Source: Schizochytrium sp. TIO01
Lineage: Eukaryota > Sar > Bigyra > Thraustochytrida > Thraustochytriidae
Assembly: GCA_004764695.1 (NCBI GenBank)
Contig: SMSO01000032.1
Span: 4,897,483-4,961,482, forward strand
Direction of reading: 5' to 3'
Length of the DNA stretch: 64,000 bases
A program made the position numbers and the translations under genes. Positions 23,881 to 34,903 of this stretch are shown piece by piece (the first letter of the stretch is position 1; every line of letters starts with the position of its first letter). The notes under the pieces were generated by a model. That model saw nothing but the letters and a program-made list of their open reading frames with translations, was not told where the DNA came from and ran no database searches.

Positions 23881-26800
23881 CTCTCATTTTCATTGGCAGT
23901 AGTAGTAGTAGTAGAATCTGCAGAAACTGAGAGATAATTTATTTCTGTTATATTTCACTTTTCAAGTAAACAAGAAATTCAAAACTACAAAACTACGTCT
24001 TAAAAAATAACGAGGAGCGGGTGATAGAAAAGAGGAATTGGCAGACTATGTTATTGAGCCTTTGCATGATCCACGTTGCGCTGATGTGAGGAAGTGCCGC
24101 TTCGCATATCGATGAGTTCTCTATTGTTCAGTTTCCCCTTTCTATAATACAAAATAAATAAATCATAAAAAAGCAAAGCCATTTACGCACAACAGTTTCT
24201 GTTCTCCAGGAAAGTGGCATCTTTTCTTCTGCTGGAGCTGCTCGACCTCAAATGACGTAAGAAAAGAAATGTTCAGGATTATAGAAATCCATTGCAAGGC
24301 GTCCTAAACGGCATGCATACGATAAGCTGCTCCAGACCAGGAAGCCTTTCTGCGCGTTTGCCGGCAGAGCTCAAAACAAAGCGGCTGCTGGCATTTCTTT
24401 CTTTGTGCCATTGCCGCCTTTTTACTTGATCGAAGAGAACAAACACAGCCTGCAAAGCAAACAAAAAGAGCCGCAGCCGCAGCCTTCTCCTCTGTCAACT
24501 GTTGGCAGAATTCTTATTCTTGAGAATTCTTATTCTTGAGTCTGCTGTTTTCAACTCAGTGTTTCACGTTATTTTTATTAACTTAACCAAAAAAAATACA
24601 AACAAAAAAACATTCTGTTCTGTTTAATTTAACAAAACAACAAATGCTTTAAAAATACATAGTAAACAACTTTGGAAAGTGGATACTAAACCAAACGGCG
24701 CTTCTTCTTTCTGAATCCTGAGATCGTGACATGAAGAATCGGAGCAGCAACGAATTGAGCCCCGAAAGGCGAAAGCGATTGCTCCATCGCACCCTTTGGA
24801 AGAGGCCGTGGCCCCATCCTGAGTAGAGCCACTGCCACCAGTGACGACGCGATGACGTCGTTGCGTCGTGTGCGTGCAGGCAGAGGGACTGTCTAGACAC
24901 AGAGACACGTTTAGGCAGATGCACCTCGATCAGGTCGGGGAGATCCTCGCGAGGCCAGCTCTTGCTCGAGGAAGCGAAGCAAACAAGCGAGTGAAGAGAG
25001 GGTGTTCGGAGCCTCTGCTCTCGCGCTGTTGGATTGCTGCTGTGAACTCCAACGATCGCACGCGCGGCTGTCTTTCTTTGGAGGGTTTCCATTCATTGTG
25101 AAAGCGGAATGAATGCCAATTTGGCGAAAGCTTATGGACACACACGCCATCCTCGTCTGTCGTTCATCCAGATGAAGGAACCAGGAATCGAGGAATCAAG
25201 AACTCCGCAGGTGTTGAGGTGATGCAAGTTGGAGGCGCTTCGTCTTCTGGTTTGAGAATAACTCGGGGTGTCCTTCCAAGTACCCATTCATAGTACACGG
25301 CCGAAGGTGATGGATGCCGTTTGCAAAGACCTCCAAAGGCGAGTTTGGAGCCGGAGAAATCAATGGGCACTCAGAAGATACTGCTTTGCGTCATTGGTTG
25401 CTTATGGGTCCGTGCGATGTTGTCATGGAAGTCAAGGGTATCTGAGGCGGCTGCTTTGCTAGACGCTGAGAAAGGAACTATGAAATAAAGGGTCCGATTG
25501 AACTTAAAGGCAATCGCGAAGCCAAATCAAAGCTTGGAGCGGGCAGTGGCGTCGATTGATGCTCTCTGTCAATCACCAGCGGATTTAAGGTCACAAAGGC
25601 CCAGCTCACGGCCCGAACTCCACATGAAGTGATGAGCAATAGATTGTTAAATCAGTGCACTTTGAAAAGAAGACGTAAAAGCAGACTGACGTATGGCGTA
25701 AGCTATTATAAATAGGGAGTAGCTTTAGAGAGAAGTATTCGGGTCTCCACGATGATCAACAGAGAAAATAGCTAATTTTAGAGAATGCAATGGACAGCAG
25801 CGTGATATCAATATCTAGCCTCACATTTATTAACGCATCTGGGTCACATATATGCGCCTCAATGAAATACATTTTAAATAGAAAGGTATATTATCGAAAC
25901 AAATGCCCCGACGCCAGGAGTGATCTTCAAGGTATCGCCTTAAGCTTTAGAACCTCTGTCGGTCTTCTTGTCCAATGCAAGTATCTCATCTTCAGCTCGA
26001 CTGGTGAAAAAACTAGATCAAGGTTTATGCACGCACGCCGATTCACATCTCGTGCCATAGCTTCTGCAAGTCTGTAGAATGTTACGTATTTCTTTCTAGT
26101 GCAAACAGCATATGACCTCGTGGCAGATCCTGAATCATCAGATTCCATGCATTATTTAATGTGTACAATCTTTCATAGAATTCCTTGATTTACGAAACTT
26201 GGCCTCTGGCGAAGACCATGCTCTCTCATAAGCTCCAGCTCTCATGATTGCTTATTTCTATTATCGTTATTGACTGCTGTCAGGGTTCGCCATTGCAAAG
26301 CTGTACCCATGTTCTTTCTTCTATGTCGCACTAGTACGGACATAAAGTGAAGGTAAGTATTTTTCCACCGATTGAGGCTTTTAGACTGATTTAGAGAAAA
26401 CACTTCAAGATTGCACATAGCTAAAATTTGAAGACTTCACTATTGTCTGTCCCCTTCTTAAATTTTCTTTTTTTTCTTTCCTCTTTTCTTCTCTCCTTTA
26501 ATCCTTTTAAAAACATTTTTTTCTTTTTCTTTTCTTTTTCTGGTACGAAAAGTATTTGAAAAAATGAAAATCACTACTTCTAAAGCCATACCTAGCTAGC
26601 TATAGGTACCTGCGAACCCGTGGACTGAGCTATTCTATTGATCAAAAGGAAATCAACACCTGCTATACTGTATAGTAAATATGTACATTTCTTTTTCAAA
26701 ATAAAAATCCTCGAATCGAAAGAAAGCTGCAGTTTCCCTCTTCTTGCATTGCTGCTTTAGAGGTGTTGTTGCAGTCCCCCTTTAAGATAGTCCTATCAAA

Positions 26801-26990
26801 GTCGCCCAAACCGTTATGAAACGTCCCCTTCGTTTGCGCAAGGATGCCACATCACCACTGGCACTGTGGGGTAGCTAGCGCGCCTGGGAGGTGACAGGAT
26901 GAGGGGTGAGCTAGGGTTTATGGTAGGAGGCTGTCGCAAGAGGAACGCAAGCAAATTCTTGATTGATCTTGAAACCCAAAGAAGCGCAAG

Positions 26991-27049
26991 TGAATGAATG
27001 AATGAATGAATGAATGAACGAATGAATGAATGAATGGATGGATGGATGG
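26991..27049. repeat. (GAAT)n(GGAT)n microsatellite
   Basis: About eleven GAAT copies with one CGAA interruption, followed by GGAT copies. Confidence 0.9.
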
Positions 27050-27312
27050 GTTCTGATTTGTTTGGCGTAACCGATTGAGACCTCAGTCTCTGGAGTTACA
27101 GGCTCGTTGCGGCCGCTTATCATTTGTTTGAAGAAGCAGCGCGTGCGATAGTCTTTCTGCTGCATCCTTTTGCCAATCATCGCTTTGTGAGTGCGTGAGT
27201 TCTCCGGTCGTGATTTTGACTCCTCCTCCACCTCCTCCTTCTTTCTCTAAAAGAAACAAGTCATGAAAGGAAGTGAATGAATACAAAAGGAATCGATAAC
27301 AGACTCACGCAC

Positions 27313-27357
27313 AGAAGAAGAAGAAGAAGAAGAAGAAGAAGAAGAAGAAGAAGAGAA
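27313..27357. repeat. (GAA)n microsatellite
   Basis: About 14 GAA copies, a polypurine mirror repeat of the kind that can form triplex DNA. Confidence 0.95.
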
Positions 27358-27814
27358 GGTCTCAGATAGAGAGAGAGTGAGTGAGTCGGTAAGTGAGAGA
27401 CTGGAAAACTCACTGTGGGTCAGGCGGCGCCTCCGGTCCAGCGTTCGCCACGGAGAAGACACAGAAGCTGCGTCCCTATGCACAGATGTGAGGGTGCTTG
27501 CTACCTTATCAGAGGAAAAGGCAGTGCTGGGACCAAACAAAGAAAAAGAAAAGAATACAAAAGAGAGGGAAGAAAGAGAAAGAAAGAGAAAGGTTCTCTC
27601 GTTAAATAAAAAAAATATGACTCCTTTGGGAAGCATAGTAGCTTCGTATTGAACGAAGCGGTTCCCTCTGCGTAGCGTAGTCTCCCTTTTCCCTTTTACC
27701 TTGTAATAAAGAACAGTCCAGCAACTAAACAACTACACAAGTAAACGACCAAAAAGAGGCCCATCCATAGAGATGGCGAGACTCGAGCCGATCTGTCTTC
27801 AGAGGGGCCGTCTC

Positions 27815-27920
27815 GAAAGAAGAAAAGAAGAAAAGAAAGAGAGAAAAGAAGAAAGAAAGAGAGAAAAGAAGAAAGAAAGAGAGAAAAGAAGAAAGAAAGA
27901 AGAAAGAAAGAAAGAAAGAG
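27815..27920. repeat. Polypurine tract with exact 20-bp higher-order unit
   Basis: Over 100 bp of pure A/G. The unit GAGAAAAGAAGAAAGAAAGA is repeated three times without change at 27841-27900, so a 20-bp period overlies the GAAA motif. Confidence 0.9.
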
Positions 27921-28459
27921 TCGTCGCAGAACGTAGCTCTCAGGGTTTACTTACTTCATCTGCGATCGCACGATTGCTACAATCTAGGGCTCCAAGGCTT
28001 TCCTCAAAGCCTCCGGGACCGCCCCTTCGAATCAGCGCCGAAGCTGACTCGTGGTCGCCTCTTTCGTTGCGGACCGACCAATCCGTAACGCAGTTCACGA
28101 GCAGAGAGAGCAGAGCCAAGCTGGTATCAGGAAGACGAGATGAGCGAGCAACAATCACAGGTCCGCACAGATAAGCAGATAAGCAGAGAGACAGAGGAGA
28201 GACAGATGGAGGACGTGTGCACACGCGCCAAGAACACCAAAGGGAACAAGAAGAACGGTGGTCGTTGAAACCCACTCACTCACTCACTCGAATTCCAAGG
28301 AAAGAGAGACGATGCTCGAAGTCGTGGAATGTCTGTTTACCTTCTATCTATCTTGAAGGCCGTGAGCAGAGCTTTCGAAGCCGGTCCGTCGGCGGTGGGT
28401 TCGTAAGTATGATAAGTAAGCATGATCAGTGAGTGGCGATGGAGAGACAGCGACGTCGC

Positions 28460-28609
<150 letters not shown>

Positions 28610-28750
28610 TTATACTTCTGCATACTCTCTTTGGGAGTTCTTTCGAAAGCAGCAACATTTCATTGCATCCATCCATCCATCCATCACCGCAGATGAACCA
28701 ACGACTGAGATCAGTTCGTGACGCATTGATTAATTTGGATCAATCAAAGT

Positions 28751-28816
28751 CACTCAATCACTCAATCACTCAATCACTCAATCACTCAATCACTCAATCA
28801 ATCGATCACTCAATCA
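28751..28816. repeat. (TCAATCAC)n octamer repeat
   Basis: Seven near-perfect octamers followed by TCAATCGA. Confidence 0.9.
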
Positions 28817-31256
28817 TTGAGTCAACAAATAAATGCAAACAATCGATGGAATCGTCAAAGCCTTCGTCCGAACCCTCGAGTGCTCGCGCTTGGTCCGGTG
28901 CCTCGTAGCGAATACCCTAATAGTGGCTAGCAATGAGGGCGAAGGGCGCAGCCGTGGCTTTCTTTGGCAGATTGGCCTCGAAGTGGTCCGCTCAGGCGGG
29001 GCGCCAGCAGCGCCGGACGCGTGGGCTCGCTCGCCAGGCAGGCCTCGAGGCCGACCCGTGGACCTTCGAGGCGCTGCGCAGGCGCCCCGGGCTCGGCCTC
29101 TGCGCGCCACGCTGCCATCTCTTTAGATCGGCGGCGGCGCTCGACCTCTTTGGGGTTCTTCTTCTGTGCTGTTTCTTTTTTGTTTCCTTCTCTCTTTTTT
29201 CATAGATTGGATTTTTAGTTTTTAGTTTTTGAAAGAGAAGAAAGAAAGAAGTTAAAGTTAATAAAGGCCGAAAATATTTATTATGTATACACTATTTTGA
29301 AGTATTTCATGAGAGTCTTGTCCTTCTACTGTCTACTAAGGGAGGTACACACCTCCCTTGGCCTGAGATGTAGTCATGGAGTGGTCTCAACTCATCTCAT
29401 CTCATCTTGTGGATTAGATCACGAATGGAATAATTCGTGAACTTACTTGAGATTGGTTGGATTGGAGGCTTTAACTTGAGCTGCTGTAGCTCTACTCGAG
29501 TTGGAGGCAACTCTGCGGCATTGCTGCTTTGCTTGTGATTGAATGAATAAATGATTTTTAATTGATTGATTCGATCAATTGATTCATTGAGCGAGTTTTT
29601 GGGGGCATCGTCATCGTCAATTTGCAATCTTCATTACCATCGTCGTCGTCAGCCATCATCATCATAATCATATGGTGCGACTCGTCGAATGAATCGATTT
29701 ATCGCTCACTCAATCATCCATTCATACATGTTCATGCAGACACAACGAACTAAAAGAAAGAAAAGAGAGAGAAAAAAGAAAAGAAGATGGGTTAGCAGGT
29801 AGAGTAGCGAAGCCTGGGCCTCGCCAGTTCAAAAACAGTCGCAGCCTCTATCATACTATAGTCATAACATTGTTATTGAATTAGCTTTTTTTTTTTTTGC
29901 TTTTTTTTTTTTTTCAAATATAAAAAGAATAATAGCATTCAATCTAATATTAAAATAAAAAGAGTGAAAACTATTAATTCTGCTTATTAGCGACTGACTG
30001 ACCGACTGACTGACTAATCAGGTTTCTTTCGATCACACCTCGTGCCTGTTCTTTTGTGAGTATCAAACTTCTCGTGAGTAGTCCTAGCTGCCACTTAGCT
30101 ACTTCTATACAGCTGGAGGGATTCTTTTGGAAACGATAACAATTTCTGTTATTGACATGACCTCAGGCTCCTTCTTCTCACACTTTGCTAATATCCAGCA
30201 TACAGTAGTAAGTGGGTAGCGCTGCTTAGAGAGGCAGTATCCTAGAAGGACGGGAAAAGAAGGCTCCGGAACCGAGTGGGAAAAGGTTATTATGTATTTA
30301 CTTACGAATTTGCTTATTATTTCTTTATTATTTGTTTATTCTTTCGAGGGCAGAAAGCTTCAGTTTTAGACTCCTTTTCTTTTAGGAAAAGAAAGATGGG
30401 GCTATCGTAGCGGGACCCACATTTCCTTTCTGGCTCTAGGGGCGTACGCTGCGGTTTTGATATCCGCGTTGACGTAAGTGTGCGGATTGAGTCGGCCAGA
30501 GCTCTCTGTCTCAAGCTCCGGCTCAGGATATAGATAGATATAGATCAACCATTTTAATCGACGGATGCATCCACGGATGCAAAGCCTGTTCTTCTCGCTG
30601 CTGTTCTTCTCGCTGCTGTTCTTTCCGGCCGACTAAAGTTTACATTTTATCTAAGTATTTATTTATTCAGTTATTTAGTTAGTTATTTTTAGATTACTAA
30701 TTATGTAAAATAAAACGAAACGAAACATAAATCTCAAATTCATCCGCCGTGGCTCAGGAAGCCTTCCTCATCTTTTGCGCTCGAAGCCGCCGCCTCTGGC
30801 GCTCGCTTATTGTGACGGAGGCGACGGAGATGGAGCCGCCTCTGAAGGGTGCGCACGGCTTGGCGTAGGCAGGAGAGGGCTTCTCTCATTCATTCATTCA
30901 TTCTTTCTTTCTGCCTTGTCCTCGTTCTTCTCAGCGCTTGTCTTCGTGTTGGATGGATTCCTTTTCTTTCAATCCATCCGTCAATGAATAAAACCAATAT
31001 ATAAATCAATATATAAATCAACTCGCGGCTCTTCCTTTCTACTTCTGCGACGAAGAAGAGATCAGAGGTCCATCGATGAGGATACGGCGCCGCTCAGGTC
31101 GCCTGCGGAAGCAATGTGCAGAAGGTTGCCAGGTTTGCAGAGATTTTCACCAAGTTTGTGCGTGTTTCTGGATTCAAAGCACTGCGCGACATTGCATGTG
31201 ACATCGCATATGACGATGTAGGTCGGCAGATTCTTCAGGATTCTTCTTTGCTCGAT

Positions 31257-31287
31257 TGTTTGTTTGTTTGTTTGTTTGTTTGTTTGT
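31257..31287. repeat. (TTTG)n microsatellite
   Basis: Seven to eight TTTG copies. Confidence 0.85.
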
Positions 31288-32709
31288 CTGCGTTGATAAG
31301 TTCAAAGCCACGGAGGGTCGGTGAATGGGCAATCCGTGATCTAAATAAAACCAAGAAGGACGCGAGTGCGTGCTCCATTAGGCACAAGAGAGCCTGAGCT
31401 CGAGGCAGAATTTGAATCCTGAGCATTATAAGAGCGCTGAAAGGAAGGAAGAATGACTAACTTCCTTGCGTTTGAAGAAGAACAAGAAGAAGAAGAGGAG
31501 GAGGAGGGGATTCACCAAGTCTGTCACCACATTGCGCCTTAAGAGGAGGGCCTTGGAAAGAGGAGCTGGAGGGGGCGCGGAGCGAACAAGACTTGGGGCA
31601 CGAGGAATGGATGGGACTACCGCTGCGACTAAGGAGGTAAGGATCTGTAGTTGTTGGTTAAACGCAGCTCTAGAGGAAGGAAGGCCTCTCTCATTGCGAA
31701 CGATGGATCGCGAATGAGACGGATCCGATTCTTTCCTGCGATGGCTTAGCGCTTCCTAGGACTACTGATACCCACATAGTAATCTTGGAAAGGCATCTTT
31801 TTTCAGTTTAAATATTCTACATCTCTAAGTCAAAGAGAGAGAGGGGGAAGGAGGACAAAGGAAAAAGAAGAAGGATATACTTTTAGGATAAATTAATTGA
31901 AAAATAAAACTTATAAGATGTATTATGGAGGAAAGATGGCAGGCATGAGGAAACGAGGATGGATAATCGGAAAAGCCAAATAACTAATTCAGTGTCGAGC
32001 TTCAGGCTGTTTTCGATCCCTGTTGAGCTGACGAGGTTTGACAGGGCGTTGTCTAAAATTGGCCGCTGTTTCTCTGCTGTATATGTTTGCATCTGACGCA
32101 TTTGCAGATGTGCTGAGACCGATTCGCCAACTGATCGACGGCGCTTCTTCACCAAAAAAAGAAACTGTTTCTCGTCTCGCGATGGTTGTTTGAAAGAAAG
32201 AAAAAGAGATGAAAGATTGCGCAAAAACCAAAAAAAACTTTTAAAACTTTTGACCTCTCTGCTATAAGTGCAGAAGAAGTACTTTTTGGATGCTGCTATG
32301 TGTGCGGCGCAGAACGAAGTAAATCGATGAGTCGGTTGGGAGGGCTGATCACCCGACGGAGGTTATGCATTGATTGCGAAGAGAAGAAGACGCTTTAAAG
32401 TGGATCTGAATGCGGAGTGAACTTCAAAGTATGAGTGAATTCCGGGAGATCCATCAACATGAGACAGCGCACGTTTTTATGAACTCTAGCGCATTCCTTT
32501 TGTTTTCTTTTGAAACTAAAGAGTATCATATGTAAAAAGTTGTTGCAAACTTTTTTATTCTCTTGAGAATCATTATAACATTTATATTTTTTTTATGATT
32601 ATTTAAAAAAATAAATTGCTCCCAAAGTCTGCGCTTTTCAAATTGATTAAATAGAGAGTGGGATCGATAGTTTTTTTAAAGTCTTGTATTAGTCTGAAAG
32701 GCTTCAATT

Positions 32710-32722
32710 GGGGGGGGGGGGG
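32710..32722. repeat. G13 homopolymer
   Basis: Thirteen consecutive G residues, the longest G run in the window. Length could be inexact because of sequencing. Confidence 0.9.
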
Positions 32723-33824
32723 AACAGTTGTCTATGGTACGTTTTGGTACTACTGCGGATACATTTGTCGCGTGTCCTCCCTTCTCTTAGATCCCGATGT
32801 TCAGTCTTTAATTTGCCCTTCTATTTTTCATCTTTGCAAATCAATACACGAACCTGCTTATTAGAGATTGAATCGCTCCATTCAATTTATCTTTTTTGCA
32901 TATAAATTCAACATATCTTTGTTTTTAAAGCGAGATATCAAAGCATTTATCAAAGAAAGAGTGTTTCGATGTTAAAAAGAGAGAGAGGCGGGATTTAAAG
33001 AAAAGAGGGGAAACAAAACAAAACAAAAAAAACGTCAGTTAGAGAGTCCGGAAGCAATTTGAGCGAGGGCAAATATTTTCGGAATGCTCATAAAAATGCT
33101 GTTGAAGCCCCCTCAAAAGAAGCTCCTGCGTACCTCTGAACGAAGCAGGAGGAGAATTTTCTGCCTGTTTGCTTTTTGTGCATGCGACACCCGAAAGGAA
33201 AACTAGCTCTTCTAGTTTGTGCAACACTGTGCGAATGACGAAACTTTTTGTTACCTTCAAAAAACGTTTTTTTCGAAGCACCAGAAGGAAATTTTTTGGA
33301 AAGCAGTTTAGGGAAGTTATGTTATTTATCCTCTTGATAATCGACGACCTCCTTTTAATTTAAATAAAATATATTTATTTATTTAAACTTAAAAAACAAA
33401 CAAACATAAAAACTCTCAACTCCTTGTCGTGACGTGAGGCGTTCTTTTCAGTAGGAGGTCCTACCGGCAGACTGTAAAAGCTTCCCTTACAAAGGCGCTC
33501 ATGTAAAAAGAAGTCACAGTTCCTCGTGACAAAAGTTATTTTGAATTTTAATTTACTTATGTTATTATATATATATATATATATATACATATAAATGAAA
33601 AACAGACTCTCTGCTTTCTTCCTCGTTGCTTTGCTTCTTCCTTTTAATACCGGCATCAGAATGAAAGAAAGCGGAAACAAGCATAGGACGTGGATAGGCC
33701 CAGCTAGAGGAAACGTGGCACCTGAGACTCGTTTTTCTCTCTGTCTGCCTATCTGCCAGTTTCTTTTTCTTTCTTTCTTCTGTAGTGGTTGCTCCTATCA
33801 TTAGAGTGGGAGAAAAGGTTCTTT

Positions 33825-33993
33825 ATTTGTTTGTTTGTTTGTTTGTTTGTTTGTTTGTTTGTTTGTTTGTTTGTTTGTTTGTTTGTTTCTTTGTTTGTTT
33901 GTTTGTTTGTTTGTTTGTTTCTTTGTTTGTTTGTTTCTTTGTTTCTTTGTTTGTCTTTTTGTCTTTGTGTCTCTTTGTCGCTTTGTTTGTTTT
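33825..33993. repeat. (TTTG)n with TTTC interruptions
   Basis: About 42 tetranucleotides, mostly TTTG. TTTC variants become common toward the 3' end, so the left end is the youngest part. Confidence 0.95.
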
Positions 33994-34400
33994 TAGTTAA
34001 TTTCTCCGCAAAACATGACAGATTTCATAGTATTCGCGCACATTTCAAAACTCTATCACCCATTTGCAAGGGATCAATCGCTCGCGCCCGCGACGGCGAG
34101 CAAGCAAACAGCTAACGCCGCGCCGCCGGCTTGGCTCCCAGGCCACCCGCCCTAGCAAGAGTACATACAACAACAAGGAAAGACTAGTCTGCCTACAGCA
34201 GGTCTCGACCCTGAGCCGTCTGTTTGTAGCTCGGTGCTGCCGCAATCTCACGCCCGCCAATCGTGGAGGACGAAGAAAGGAGAAGGACCCACCAAGAGAT
34301 ACAAATAGCCGCGCGAGCTCCAAGCGTGTGAACTAGCCGACCAGCCGCTCCACGCGAGTGGAAGAGTAATACCTCGCAACGAGAGCAACTCGCTCGTGTT

Positions 34401-34903
34401 CTGTCTGCACTATAGGCCGGTGCTCTCTCCCCGCCTTCTTCTTTCTGTCTCTGGACCTGTGACGTTCTTTCTTGTACGTACTTTCCTTCGTTCAAACGAA
34501 CCCTAGCACCGACCTTAGTCGAAGGGCTAGGACCCGGAAGAAATCATTCGGCACCATCAACTAAAAGCCGTGTTTGAGCCGCCTTGCTAATCAAGGATTC
34601 AGGCCTCACGGACTTCTGTAGAACTCTGAGTCGTGCAATCAATCGCTCAAGTTATCATCACCGCAGCAAAAGCAGCAGCAGAAGCATCATTGAGTGAAAT
34701 ATATTTCATTCGCACTTGCAAACACCATTCTATCTATATATCTATCTATCTATATATCTCCATACATAATTGCCGGAGAAGGAGGCAGCAGGAAAGATTC
34801 GCAGCATATTATCCAAGCAACACGTACGCACACGCGAAAAAGCGCGAACAAAAAGCTCCTCCCAGATTCTCTCTAGAAAACGTCGTCCTCTAAAGATACC
34901 AAG
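34401..34903 (+). promoter_or_regulatory. Upstream region and probable 5' leader of the 898-residue gene
   Basis: The sequence changes from GC-rich to a leader with a CATC/GCA-rich stretch and a TATC/TATA run at 34731-34760. It ends at gatacccaag-like A/C-rich sequence before the ATG at 34904. The promoter itself is not recognised. Confidence 0.45.
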
